Positions 9,042 through 17,990 are shown, numbered from the stretch's first letter. The stretch is DNA of 64,000 nt from 2-02-FULL-55-14 sp964534125 (GCA_964534125.1 CAZHOJ010000007.1:124001-188000); one strand, 5' to 3'. Notes: generated from the letters alone by a model not told the origin. Translations and numbers: made by a program.

Positions 9042-10226
9042 ATGGCCACATCCCCGATCCCCTTTCCTGAAGTCCCTGCCTCCGGCGTCACCGAACAGCA
9101 CGTTCATCTCGGCGGGTCCGTGGGCATTTACCGTCTGTGGGAGATGGGACAGATGCGCGGTATCCGGGGTCTGGGCACGTACGAGGATTTCATCAGCCGT
9201 GCTCACCTCCGAAAGGAGAATATCGGTTCGCTCGATGATTACCTCCGCATATTCGATCTGATCGAATCGATCCAGAGCGGACCCGAGAGCCTGCGGGAAA
9301 GCATCCATGTTGCGGTGAACGGCGCCTTCCGCACAGGCGGCATGCGGCGGCTCGGGCCGGGCGGGGAAGGGGCGGACCTCGACCAGGCCCTTGCGATCCG
9401 GCGGCTGGAACTGCGGCTCTCGCCCATCAAACGGACCGGTGCCCCGATGCTCCGCGGCGAGCATGCCGGGCTGTACGATCTGGACCGCGTCATCATGGCG
9501 GCGTGTGAGGCCGCGGCCGAGACGGAGCTTGTCCACAGGGGACAGATGCAGGTGGGCCTCATCTTCTGCTTTGGACGCGATCTCACGTGGGAAGCGAACA
9601 GGATCCTCGCGGAAAAGGTCCGCCGGTGGCGCGACACCTATCCGAATCTCATCGGCGTCGACCTCGCGGGCTCCGAGCGTGTGCTTCCCCTGGTGACACC
9701 GGAAGACCGGTCACGCATGGGGGAGTTGTTCGAGGAAGCGGCGGGGACCGGTGCTGATTCCCTGGGCCGGACCATCCATTGCGGCGAGACCCAGTACGTG
9801 ACTCCCGACATATTTCTCGAGACGCTCCGCGCAGTGAAGCCTCATCGGGTCAGTCAGCCGCTCGTCGTTGCTCACTCGTACTGGAAGAACGGCGACGACA
9901 GGGCATTGCGGTATCTTGCCGAGGAGGGGATCGTCTGCGAGCTGTGTCCCTGGTCCAACCATCTTACCGGCGCAATGCCCCTCGCGCGCGCCGGCGCCTT
10001 CCTTTCACTGCTTGACGAGTACGGCATCGGATACACTCTGAACACGGATTCTCCTGCCCTGCAAAAGACCTCCCTTGCTCTTGAGATCGATTTCCTGCTT
10101 CGGGAGGGGGGAGCGACACCCGAACAGATCACCCGGGCACTGCACGTTGCAGATAAAAGCAGTTTTCTCCCGCCTCGCGATCACGCACAGCATCGAGATA
10201 TCCCGCTGATGGACCGGCCGCGCTGA
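9042..10226 (+). CDS. Adenosine-deaminase-like amidohydrolase
   Basis: A 394-residue zinc TIM-barrel hydrolase of the adenosine/AMP deaminase group. The motifs appear in order: H-x-H-L-G-G-S (His20, His22), GVDLAGSE (205-212), I-H-C-G-E (His246, Glu249), V-V-A-H-S (His278), C-P-W-S-N (302-306) and N-T-D-S-P (334-338, Asp336). Zinc ligands and the catalytic Glu/His are therefore kept. However, the usual HAGE, GHG and DDP forms have become HCGE, AHS and DSP, and the second Asp that contacts the purine in true adenosine deaminase is Ser337. The substrate may not be adenosine. The ATG at 9042 is chosen over a TTG at 9036. No close operon partner is visible. Confidence 0.8.
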   Translation: MATSPIPFPEVPASGVTEQHVHLGGSVGIYRLWEMGQMRGIRGLGTYEDFISRAHLRKENIGSLDDYLRIFDLIESIQSGPESLRESIHVAVNGAFRTGGMRRLGPGGEGADLDQALAIRRLELRLSPIKRTGAPMLRGEHAGLYDLDRVIMAACEAAAETELVHRGQMQVGLIFCFGRDLTWEANRILAEKVRRWRDTYPNLIGVDLAGSERVLPLVTPEDRSRMGELFEEAAGTGADSLGRTIHCGETQYVTPDIFLETLRAVKPHRVSQPLVVAHSYWKNGDDRALRYLAEEGIVCELCPWSNHLTGAMPLARAGAFLSLLDEYGIGYTLNTDSPALQKTSLALEIDFLLREGGATPEQITRALHVADKSSFLPPRDHAQHRDIPLMDRPR

Positions 10227-10312
10227 GCTCGATGAGGAGTTTCAGTTGGGCGGCACTTCTGACGGGTGCGTGATGTTGTATGCCGTAGCATGTCCCATAT
10301 GGAGATGAATGT

Positions 10313-10774
10313 ATGATGCGCCTGACCGACACGTATGACACGATCGACAGACACATTGCCGGCTTCATGAACCGGTACGGCCTCTTGTTCCTCCGATATT
10401 CGCTTGCCGCCATCTTCATCTGGTTTGGAGCGCTCAAGCCGTTCGGTCTGAGTCCGGCACAGGAGCTGGTCGAGCGGACCGTATATTGGTTTCCCGCCCC
10501 CCAATTCGTGGCCATACTGGGGATCTGGGAGGTGGCGATAGGTGTGGGGCTGCTGTTCCGCCCGCTGATCCGCGCTGCGATCTTCCTCCTGTTCCTGCAA
10601 ATGCCGGGCACGATGCTGCCGCTCTTTCTTCTTCCCGATGTCTGCTTCGTGGAATTCCCGTATGCGCTGACGCTCGAGGGCCAATACATCATCAAGAACC
10701 TCGTCCTCATCAGTGCGGCCATCGTCGTGGGGGGCACGGTACGGCCCGCGGACACCAGCAGACGGTTTGTATAG
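10313..10774 (+). CDS. DUF417 (YkgB-like) membrane protein
   Basis: A 153-residue inner-membrane protein with about four hydrophobic segments. It matches the YkgB/DUF417 pattern: RYSLAAIFIWFGALKPF near the start, WEVAIGVGLLFRP in the middle, and LEGQYIIKNLVLI near the end. The family is related to DoxX-type proteins and has been linked with stress responses, but no reaction is established. It lies between the deaminase-like gene (86 bases upstream) and a secreted phosphoesterase (81 bases downstream), each spaced widely enough to be transcribed separately. Confidence 0.78.
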   Translation: MMRLTDTYDTIDRHIAGFMNRYGLLFLRYSLAAIFIWFGALKPFGLSPAQELVERTVYWFPAPQFVAILGIWEVAIGVGLLFRPLIRAAIFLLFLQMPGTMLPLFLLPDVCFVEFPYALTLEGQYIIKNLVLISAAIVVGGTVRPADTSRRFV

Positions 10775-10855
10775 CCGTCCCGGAGCCGCGGCCCTCAGGA
10801 CGGCCACCGGGAAGGGCTTCATCCACGGCTGACGGAACTGTATATTCACCGGACA

Positions 10856-12085
10856 ATGTCTCCTCGGCTTCTTCTTTCTCTCCTCATCGTCGTATCCCTC
10901 AGTTCGTATCTGTCCGCCCAGCCCGACCGGTTCGTGGTCCTTGTCATCATCGACGGTGCCCGCTACTCGGAGACCCTCGGTGACGATTCGTACCGGTATG
11001 TGCCCGAGATGGGCCGGCTGAACGCAGCAGGAGTGATCGTCGAACCGATGCTCAACGACGGTGCCACGGTCACCCGTCGCGGCATCCCTGCGATCTGGTC
11101 CGGGTCCTGGGCCGTCCCGAATGATACGACGCTCCCCTCCGGCTACTCCAGCCAGTACGCGACAGCCCCGACGATGTGGGAGTACCTCCGGAAACAGAAG
11201 GGTGTGGACTCGACGCAGGCGCTGTATGTCATCAAAGACCTCAGCACACCCTGGCTGCAAAGCTATCATCCGGATTATGGTCCTGACTTCTGGCCATGGT
11301 ATGTGCTGCATGGGAACACAGACCGTGACGTCTGGGCCCACGCGCGCTCCCTGCTCATCGAGCACCATCCCATGCTCTCCGTCATCTATCTCGCTGATGT
11401 CGACGGCGCAGGCCATTCGGGCAACTGGACGACCTACACGTCGGCGATCCTGACCGCTGATTCTATCGTAGGCGAGGTATGGGACCTGCTGGAAACCGAC
11501 ACTGTCTTCGCGGGCCGCTCGACGCTCAAGGTGACGAATGATCATGGAAGGCATCTCGATGGCGTGAGCAACGGATTTGCCGGACATGGGGACGCATGCA
11601 TGGGATGCAGGCAGGTGATGATGCTTGCCATCGGCGAGGCGGTCAAGCAAGGGGTCCGGTCGAGCATCCAGCGCTCGCTGACGGATATTGCTCCGACAAT
11701 CGGGAGCATTTTGGGATTCTCCACACCGCTGGCGACGGGTACAAGCATGGAGGAACTGCTGGCATCGGTCACCCGAGTGGATCGGGTGGCAGATGTCCCG
11801 GATGGCTACGTGCTGCGCCCGGGTTATCCGAATCCCTTCAATCCTACGACCACGGTCTCGTTCTCGGTTCCCGCACGAAGCCGCGTGCGCATAGATATTG
11901 TGAACCTTTTGGGCCAGTCTGTTGCAGTATTGCTGGACGATATCCTGGAAACAGGTTCCCACGCTCGCATATTCGACGCCCGGGATCTGCCTTCGGGAAT
12001 ATATGTTGCACGCATGTTTGCGCTTGCTGAAGAGAGTGGGGGAGGTACATTCAGGGCAGCATCGGCCATGATCCTGATACGATGA
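10856..12085 (+). CDS. Secreted alkaline-phosphatase-superfamily protein with type IX sorting domain
   Basis: A 409-residue exported protein. The signal peptide is about residues 1-21 (ends YLSAQ). The body belongs to the alkaline phosphatase/sulfatase/phosphodiesterase superfamily: metal-binding Asp in VVLVIIDGAR, then DVDGAGHSG, then NDHGRHLDG. The last ~90 residues are a C-terminal sorting/FlgD-like domain: YPNPFNPTTT, then VRIDIVNLLGQ, then LPSGIYVAR. In type IX secretion such domains direct export across the outer membrane and are removed at the surface. The position usually holding the Thr/Ser nucleophile reads G-A-R-Y-S in IDGARYSE, so which residue acts is unclear. Substrate unknown. 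Confidence 0.82.
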   Translation: MSPRLLLSLLIVVSLSSYLSAQPDRFVVLVIIDGARYSETLGDDSYRYVPEMGRLNAAGVIVEPMLNDGATVTRRGIPAIWSGSWAVPNDTTLPSGYSSQYATAPTMWEYLRKQKGVDSTQALYVIKDLSTPWLQSYHPDYGPDFWPWYVLHGNTDRDVWAHARSLLIEHHPMLSVIYLADVDGAGHSGNWTTYTSAILTADSIVGEVWDLLETDTVFAGRSTLKVTNDHGRHLDGVSNGFAGHGDACMGCRQVMMLAIGEAVKQGVRSSIQRSLTDIAPTIGSILGFSTPLATGTSMEELLASVTRVDRVADVPDGYVLRPGYPNPFNPTTTVSFSVPARSRVRIDIVNLLGQSVAVLLDDILETGSHARIFDARDLPSGIYVARMFALAEESGGGTFRAASAMILIR

Positions 12086-12112
12086 GCACTTATTTCAAGG
12101 CCATCTTGAAAG

Positions 12113-12330
12113 TTGAAGCCCTCCTCATACTTGTCTATATTTAAGTTCTGCACAGTGCCCGGTCTGTACGCAATCGACAATCGGCAATTGATCTTCTCGT
12201 CAGGGCCCTTCGACTCGCTCGCCGTTGGAGGGCGCGCCGACCTCGCTCAGCGCTGTCATTGGGGCAGAGAACCTGGTCTGTACGCATTCGACAATTGAAA
12301 ATTGACAATCGGCAATTGATCTACACACAG
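12113..12330 (+). repeat. Direct repeat, copy A of the tRNA upstream flank
   Basis: This stretch is repeated at 13319-13525. The match is patchy at first and strong over the last ~120 bases (12211-12330 against about 13406-13525), including GGAGGGCGCGCCGA, CAGAGAACCTGGTCTGTACG and CAATTGAAAATTG words. Both copies run straight into GGGCCCTTAG, the 5' end of a tRNA. The stretch holds no credible gene. Confidence 0.8.
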
Positions 12331-12438
12331 GGGCCCTTAGTTCAGCCCGTCTCGTCGCGCGAAGCGCGACGGACGAGGTCTCATCCCGCGGTTCGCGGGA
12401 CGGATTGGTGAGAGCAGCGGACTCATAATCCGTCGGTC
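12331..12438 (+). pseudogene. Broken tRNA copy A, interrupted in the D loop
   Basis: Bases 12331-12345 match the acceptor and 5' D-arm of the intact tRNA at 13526. The match resumes at 12405-12438 with the rest of the D arm and the whole anticodon arm (anticodon CAT kept), then stops. A 59-base GC-rich insert (12346-12404) splits the D loop. The variable loop end, T arm and 3' acceptor strand are missing, so this copy cannot make a tRNA. Confidence 0.85.
12346..12404. repeat. Palindromic insert in the tRNA A remnant
   Basis: Two perfect hairpins: CGTCGCGC-GAA-GCGCGACG at 12353-12371 and TCCCGCG-GTT-CGCGGGA at 12384-12400. Small stem-loops of similar build (arms of 6-13 bp, loops of 2-4 bases) cluster again at 39565-40009. 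The block looks like a short interspersed palindromic element rather than part of a gene. Confidence 0.65.
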
Positions 12439-12487
12439 ACTACCCGTAACGACTGGTTTGCCATGATCGTCTAGGCCAATACTTATC

Positions 12488-13245
12488 ATGATGAGGATCA
12501 TGAGGCGGGTACTGAGGACCACCATATTGACTCTCGTCCCGCCGCAGTTTCGCATGTCGCTTTGGTACCGCTACTACGGCTTGCGTGGCTGGCTCGAGCC
12601 CGAGATGTACTATGTGGAGCGATTACTGCGTCGCCGCAGGAGGTTCCTTGACATCGGCGCAGGATTGGGCACATACTCGTACTACCTCTCGCCAAAATTC
12701 GTAGCCACGGATGCGTTCGAACCGGTTCCTGGGAGAACGACCCATTTGCGTCAGTGGGATCACGCAGATGTCACCATTCACAACATTGCTCTCTCCAATG
12801 CGGTGGGAAGGTTGGAACTGCACATTCCGATCCGATTCGGAGGTCTCACTCCGGATCTGTCCTCGCTAGAGAGTCCATCTCCCCCTACGAGACGCGTGTC
12901 GTCGATGTGCGGAGACTTGACGATTTCGATTTTGATGACGTGGATCTGATCAAGATCGATGTCGAAGGACACGAGGCCAAAGTGATCGAGGGGGCAGAGA
13001 AGACGATTCGCAGGACGACCCCAGTCCTGATCGTCGAGATCGAGCAAAGGCACTTGAATCGTCCCATGGAGGAGGTTCTTGATCAGATAGTGGAACTGGG
13101 GTATGCAGGCTTTTTTATGAAGAACGGTCAGCTTGTCAGCACGAACGATTTCTCGTTTGGCGTACATCAAGAACCCTATCTCCACCAACTTGATGATCCC
13201 AACTATGTCAACAACTTCTTCTTTGTCCCGCTGAAGAAGGAGTAG
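12488..13245 (+). pseudogene. FkbM-type methyltransferase split by a one-base frameshift
   Basis: Two overlapping frames make one FkbM/Methyltransf_21 protein of about 252 residues. The first frame (12488 to about 12880) carries the SAM motif DIGAGLGTYS, then DAFEPVPG and NIALSNAVGRLE. The second (ending 13245) carries DVDLIKIDVEGHE and VIEGAEKT, and ends NNFFFVPLKKE. The frames join if one C is added to the run CCCCC at 12881-12885, giving the smooth reading SPSPPYETRVVDV. This is either a one-base homopolymer error in the assembly or a real mutation. Family members methylate O- or N-groups on sugars or secondary metabolites. The gene stands alone between the two copies of the tRNA flank. 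Confidence 0.8.
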
Positions 13246-13318
13246 CTTTTTTCAATCCCGTGATCTCTGGCTCGGTAGAATGTCGGGAAGGTCAGTGGAA
13301 TGACTTGTGGGTCCTCGT

Positions 13319-13525
13319 TTGAAGCCCTCCAAATTCCTGTCCATATTAAAGCTTCGGACGTTCTTGGATCTGGTCGGTACCTGTCAATCGGCAATTGATC
13401 CCCTTCGAATCGCTTGCCGCTGGAGGGCGCGCCGAGTTCGCTCGGGGCTGCCATTGGAGCAGAGAACCTGGTCTGTACGCAATCGACAATTGAAAATTGG
13501 CAATCGGCAATTGATCTACACAAAG
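13319..13525 (+). repeat. Direct repeat, copy B of the tRNA upstream flank
   Basis: Counterpart of 12113-12330. It ends exactly at the first base of the intact tRNA gene. The matching is much stronger in the last ~120 bases than before. Confidence 0.8.
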
Positions 13526-13599
<74 letters not shown>

Positions 13600-13715
13600 C
13601 AGCCTCACCTTTCGCTGCAGGGCAGCGAAAGGTGGGGAAAAGCGAAATCCGAAATCTCAAATGCTAAACAATGGAGAAATCGGAAATCTGAATCCTCCAA
13701 GCTGATCTCCCGCCT

Positions 13716-13878
13716 GCATCGGACTCATGATCCGTCGGTCGCACGGTTCCCTGCCCCCGCCCGTCGCGACCGCGCCGGTCGGGCGGGCGCCTTCTCTGTG
13801 GCGGGCCTGCCCGTCTTATTCTGTGGCGGGCCTGCCCGCCGAAGCCTAGGCGCAGGCGGAAAGTCCTGCAGGGCCCAC
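13716..13878 (+). pseudogene. Broken tRNA copy C, interrupted in the T arm
   Basis: Bases 13716-13749 match the anticodon arm, variable loop and start of the T arm of the intact tRNA (anticodon loop CTCATGA instead of CTCATAA). Bases 13861-13878 match the rest of the T arm and the 3' acceptor strand. A 111-base insert splits the T loop, and the 5' acceptor and D arm are absent. It cannot form a tRNA. Confidence 0.8.
13750..13860. repeat. GC-rich repeat insert in tRNA copy C
   Basis: It contains a GCCCGCC/GGCGGGC-type hairpin, two direct copies of CTGTGGCGGGCCTGCCCG (about 13795-13812 and 13821-13838), and CCTGCCCGCCGAAGCC. The last word shares CCTGCCCGCCGAA with the composite hairpin at 18083-18138, so this is probably an interspersed repeat of the genome. 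Confidence 0.65.
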
Positions 13879-14010
13879 AGCCTCACCTTTCGCTGCATGG
13901 CAGCGAAAGGTGAGGAAATGCGAGATCCGAAATCTCAAATGCTAAACAAAGGAGAGATCGGAAATCTCAATTGCGGAATTCGAGATTCGCAATTCGGGAC
14001 TCACTCCTCT

Positions 14011-14361
14011 CTACTCCACATCCACTCTCACCGACGGCGGCTCGGTGTTCGCCACGGCCACAGTGAACAGGCGATTCTTCTGGGCCTCGAAGGTCCCTTC
14101 AAAGTCCGTCTGCAGGCCCTGGACCGTCACGGTGACCTGGACAGTCCCTTCTGCGACCTCCTGGTATTCGGTCGTTACCCCCGGCGCCACATTGTTAATG
14201 TTTATCGTGTTTCCGCCTGAGGTTTTCACCTGAAGGCTTGCACTTGTGGCGCGTTCATTTCTGACCCGAAATTTCGGTGGAGTGTCTTCGGGATCGGTGG
14301 AGCATCCACTGGTACCGAGAAGGATGGCGATACTAAGCACTGTGAAGATGCGTGTGATCAT
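14011..14361 (-). CDS. Small lipoprotein of unknown function
   Basis: About 116 residues. The N-terminus MITRIFTVLSIAILLGTSGC is a signal peptide with lipobox TSGC, so the mature protein is lipid-anchored, with a D/P-rich linker after the Cys. The remainder is a single beta-rich domain (SASLQVKTSGGNTINI, GTVQVTVTVQG). The internal ATG at 14361 is preferred to the one four codons upstream because GGAG lies six bases before it. No family was recognised. It is transcribed against its neighbours and stands alone between the tRNA repeats and the pilus-like locus. Confidence 0.65.
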   Translation of the reverse strand: MITRIFTVLSIAILLGTSGCSTDPEDTPPKFRVRNERATSASLQVKTSGGNTININNVAPGVTTEYQEVAEGTVQVTVTVQGLQTDFEGTFEAQKNRLFTVAVANTEPPSVRVDVE

Positions 14362-14637
14362 GGCAGACTCCATTCTTTAAGTTCCTGAAATAAGGTACTC
14401 ATCATTCGCAGTCGGGGAATGTGTGTCCGCTCACATGTGAGCCGTGTTCTGGCGAGTGACACCGCGTCGGGCGGCGGCCGGATTGCAGCTGCTCCCTGGT
14501 GGGATGCAGCGTGCCATAGGCCGGCACTGCCGTTATTGGCCGCTACCGCCGCCTTGACACACCTCTTCAAAACCCTTATTATCTAATACGTCTGGTAGTC
14601 CTCTTCAATTAGGCCTTTAACGGCGGGGAACAAATGC

Positions 14638-16020
14638 ATGGCTGAGTTCAAAGTGGAGGGCCTGACACCTGCGGGACGGGTCGTCTCTGGGGTGATCAAC
14701 GCCGAAGATAAGAAGACGGCCAAGGCCAAGGCTGAGACCATGGCCCGTGAGAAGAAGTTCAAGCTCACAGGGGTCCATGAGCGCGTGGCGTTCCTGTACC
14801 GCGTGCAGAAGGGGAAAGACAAGCCGATCGACGGCGAACAAAAGGCCTTCACACAGGCGGAAGTCCGCACAGCGCTCGAGCGGATGGGGTACAAGGTCGT
14901 CTATGTCCGCAAGAAACTCTTCGGCGGCAAACCGAAACAGGCGCCGGACACGGAGATCATCTCGTTCGTACGCGTGAGCACTGACCTGATGCGTCAGAAG
15001 CTCCCCTTCAACGAGGTGATGACGCTCCTTATCAACGACATCCCGCATCCGGGACTCCGCGAGTGCATCAAGGAGATCAACCTCGAGCTGAAGCAGGGGA
15101 AGGACAGCGAGAAGGTCTTCATGAAGCAGTCAGCGGTCCTTGGCAAGTTCACAGCGAACATGCTTGGGCTTGCGTCGAAGAGCGGTAACATGGTCGAGAT
15201 CTATGAGAGCACGGCCAAGTTCCTCGAGCGGAACGCCGAGTTCAAACGGGCGCTGAAACAGGCGCTCATCATGCCCCTCGTCACGATGTTCGTGCTGGCG
15301 CTCGCGGTCCTGTTCTACGTCGCCTACATCTTTCCCGAGACGGCGGAGATGTTCCAGAAATCGGGGATGGACCTGCCCCCCATGACGGCAGCGACGCTGA
15401 AGTTCTCATACTGGCTGTCAGACTACTGGCTCATCCTCACGATCCTGTTCGCCATCCCCGCAGGCCTCCTGGCCAGATTCTTCAAGACGCCGAGGGGTCA
15501 GTTCCTTGCGGACCAGTATCTCATCAGGATCCCCGTCATCGGCCAGCTGCTCCACAAGACCTCCATCGAGATCTTCTGCCGGGTCTTCTACGCGCTCTAC
15601 AGCGGCTCGGGCGAGAACATCGAGGTGATCAAGATGGCCGCTGAGGCGTGCGGTAACAGGTTCATGGAGCACCAGATCAAGACCATCGCGATCCCGATGA
15701 TGCTCGACAAAGGGAAGGGCCTCACAGAGTCCTTCGAGGCAACTGGCGTGTTCACCGAAACGGCCATCTCGAGGCTCAATGCGGGAGCCGAGACCGGCAC
15801 GGTCAGGAATGTCGCCATCCAGCTTGCGGAGTATTACGAGAAGGAGACCGGATACCGGCTGAAGAACGTGGTCCAGACCATCGAGCTGTCCGTGCAGATG
15901 GTGATCATGCTCGTGCTGACAGGCCTCACGCTTGTTTCGTCCGAGACGGCCATGGTCAAGCCAAAGAGTCCCGGGGAGAAGTTCATCCTGCCATACCTGA
16001 TGGACCTGCTCGGATTCTGA
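14638..16020 (+). CDS. PilC/GspF-type inner-membrane platform protein
   Basis: A 460-residue platform protein of a type IV pilus or type II secretion-like machine. Residues 1-115 are a soluble N-terminal region (FKVEGLTPAGRVVSGVINAED) of the kind that precedes GspF domains. The first GspF domain (about 115-240) holds ISFVRVSTDLMRQKLPFNEVM and ends in a membrane segment (LVTMFVLALAVLFYVAYIF). The second (about 310-445) holds FCRVFYALYSGSGENIEVIKMA and a last membrane segment (MVIMLVLTGLTLV). In known machines this protein couples the ATPase to subunit extraction. It is 125 bases upstream of the ATPase gene. Confidence 0.9.
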   Translation: MAEFKVEGLTPAGRVVSGVINAEDKKTAKAKAETMAREKKFKLTGVHERVAFLYRVQKGKDKPIDGEQKAFTQAEVRTALERMGYKVVYVRKKLFGGKPKQAPDTEIISFVRVSTDLMRQKLPFNEVMTLLINDIPHPGLRECIKEINLELKQGKDSEKVFMKQSAVLGKFTANMLGLASKSGNMVEIYESTAKFLERNAEFKRALKQALIMPLVTMFVLALAVLFYVAYIFPETAEMFQKSGMDLPPMTAATLKFSYWLSDYWLILTILFAIPAGLLARFFKTPRGQFLADQYLIRIPVIGQLLHKTSIEIFCRVFYALYSGSGENIEVIKMAAEACGNRFMEHQIKTIAIPMMLDKGKGLTESFEATGVFTETAISRLNAGAETGTVRNVAIQLAEYYEKETGYRLKNVVQTIELSVQMVIMLVLTGLTLVSSETAMVKPKSPGEKFILPYLMDLLGF

Positions 16021-16145
16021 AGACTCAGATGTTACGATCGACGCACCGACGATGGAGCACACCAACTCGGAAGGTGTCCCTCGTGATCATTTCAACCCGG
16101 AGGCTGCACGTGTGCAGCAGTGCAGATTCCTGAGGAGCATGACCC

Positions 16146-17942
16146 ATGCCAGAAATTGACATTACCGATAAGATCGGGTATACGCTTCTGAAGAAGGGGA
16201 TCATCGACTTCGAGACGCTCGAGAAGTCGCTGAAGATGAAGGACTCTGACGAGAACAAGAAGAACCGGAAGAATCTCGGCCAGATCCTCGTAACGGAGTT
16301 CGGGGCGGACCACGATGCCGTGTTCCGTGAAGTGGCGAACCTCTACGCCTTCCGGGAGGTCTTCCTGAACGACGAGAAGATCGACGAGGCCCGTATCGCC
16401 TTCATCAAGAAGCTCATCGACGGCCTGACGGACCAGCAGAAAGAGATGATGATGCAGGCCAAGATGATGCCGCTGAAGTATGACGACCGTCAGCGGGACA
16501 AGCTCATCATCGTGGCCGCCGATCCGACCGACAGGAACCTCCCCGTCGTTGCGCGCTCCTTCAACGTCAAGAAATACGAGATCTGCTACGCCCGCCTGAA
16601 GGACCTGCAGGGGGTCATGGAAAAGGTCGCCCCCAAGCAAAACGAGTTCCTCAAGATGCTCGAGGAAAGCGATGTGTCCATCGACGAAGGCGGAGCCTCG
16701 TCAGAGGATGCCGAGGTCGATGAAGAGGCGCTCGAAGCCGAGATCAACAAATCGGCCCTTGCCAACCTCTTCGAAGGATGCCTGGTCGAAGCGGTGCGTC
16801 GGGGTGTGTCAGACGTTCATATCGTGGCGGCCGAGGGCAACAGGACGAATTTCATGTTCCGTGTCGACGGTAACCTGCAGGTGTGGTACTGCCAGGAGAA
16901 CACGATCCCCGAGGCGGTCATGGCCGTCATCAAGGACCGCACCAAGAACGTCGACCGGTTCGAGCGGGAGATGTCGCAGGACGGATTCATCCAGCGCGTC
17001 GTCGACGGGCACCAGCTCCGGTTCCGTGTATCCATCATGCCGATCGTGACGACCGAGTACAAGCACAAGTTCGAGAGCGTGGTCATCCGCGTGCTCGACG
17101 ACCGGAAGGTCATCACCGACCTGGAGAAGCTCGGCCTGCAGGGCCCCGCGCGTAACTTCTTCTATAAGGCCATCGCCAAGCCCCAGGGTATCGTCATCCT
17201 CACGGGTCCCACGGGTTCCGGAAAATCCACAACACTGATCGCAGCGCTGTATCAGGTGATCGACCCGACGGTCAACGTGCTCACGATCGAGGAACCGGTC
17301 GAGTACATCATCAAGGGAGCACGCCAGCTGAAGATCAGCGCGAAGATGGGATTCGAGCAGGCGATCCGCGGTATCCTGCGTCACGATCCCGACATCGTGC
17401 TCGTCGGTGAGATGCGCGATAAGATCACAGCTGAGACAGCCATCAAGCTCGCGAACACGGGTCACCTTGTGTTCTCGACGCTGCACACGAACGACGCGCC
17501 CAGCGCCGTTGCACGTCTCTACAAGATGGGTATCGAGCCCTTCCTGATCGCGTACGCCATCAACATCATTGTCGCGCAGCGTCTGATCCGGACTCTCTGC
17601 AAGATCTGCAAGCAACCCATCGACGATGAGGAGAAGCAGGACCTGATAAAGTTCGGGTTCTCCGAGGAGGACCTTCAGCAGCACACCTTCTACAAACCCG
17701 TCGGATGCGACAAGTGCAACGGCGGATGGAAGGGTCGTGCAGCCATCCATGAGGCCCTGTTCTTCTCGAAGGCCATCAAGGACATCGTGCTGAATGCTGG
17801 CGAGAAAGTGGATGAGAACGCCATCCGTGACCAGGCCTCGAAGGACGGCATGTGGACCCTGCGCCGATCGGGTATGGAGCGCATGAAGGAAGGCTCGACG
17901 GCACTTGAAGAGGTCATTGCCTCGACAGTGGAGGATGAGTGA
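16146..17942 (+). CDS. PilB/GspE-type assembly ATPase
   Basis: A 598-residue secretion/pilus assembly ATPase. An N-terminal helical domain (KIGYTLLKKGIIDFETLE, LGQILVTEFGA) precedes the ATPase core. The core has Walker A GPTGSGKST at about residue 354, an acidic stretch EEPVEY, Walker B DIVLVGEMRD at about 416, and the His box GHLVFSTLHTNDAPSA. A zinc-binding site of the PilB/GspE kind is present: CKICKQP and GCDKCNGGWKGR. It drives subunit polymerisation. Together with the PilC-like gene it forms a unit closed by a strong terminator, so the remaining machine genes must have their own promoters. Confidence 0.93.
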   Translation: MPEIDITDKIGYTLLKKGIIDFETLEKSLKMKDSDENKKNRKNLGQILVTEFGADHDAVFREVANLYAFREVFLNDEKIDEARIAFIKKLIDGLTDQQKEMMMQAKMMPLKYDDRQRDKLIIVAADPTDRNLPVVARSFNVKKYEICYARLKDLQGVMEKVAPKQNEFLKMLEESDVSIDEGGASSEDAEVDEEALEAEINKSALANLFEGCLVEAVRRGVSDVHIVAAEGNRTNFMFRVDGNLQVWYCQENTIPEAVMAVIKDRTKNVDRFEREMSQDGFIQRVVDGHQLRFRVSIMPIVTTEYKHKFESVVIRVLDDRKVITDLEKLGLQGPARNFFYKAIAKPQGIVILTGPTGSGKSTTLIAALYQVIDPTVNVLTIEEPVEYIIKGARQLKISAKMGFEQAIRGILRHDPDIVLVGEMRDKITAETAIKLANTGHLVFSTLHTNDAPSAVARLYKMGIEPFLIAYAINIIVAQRLIRTLCKICKQPIDDEEKQDLIKFGFSEEDLQQHTFYKPVGCDKCNGGWKGRAAIHEALFFSKAIKDIVLNAGEKVDENAIRDQASKDGMWTLRRSGMERMKEGSTALEEVIASTVEDE

Positions 17943-17990
17943 CGAACAACTGGTGAACCGTGAACGGTGAGCCGAAAGGACAGAAACACA

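Larger units (their letters stand above)
13600..13975 (+). repeat. Duplicated tRNA downstream flank with conserved hairpin
   Basis: About 95 bases after the intact tRNA (13600-13695) recur at 13876-13971 after the third, broken tRNA copy. Each copy starts with a hairpin: 13606-13618 with 13622-13634 (13 bp), and 13881-13896 with 13900-13915 (16 bp, loop ATG). Heptad-like words (GAAATCCGAAATCTC, GGAGAAATCGGAAATCT) follow. The hairpin may be a processing or termination signal but has no T tract. Confidence 0.75.

Noticed and set aside
10181..11962. A 593-codon open frame on the minus strand
   Set aside because: It lies opposite three well-supported plus-strand genes, is very rich in Arg/His/Asp/Gly, and shows no recognisable motif; it is a shadow of GC-rich codon use.
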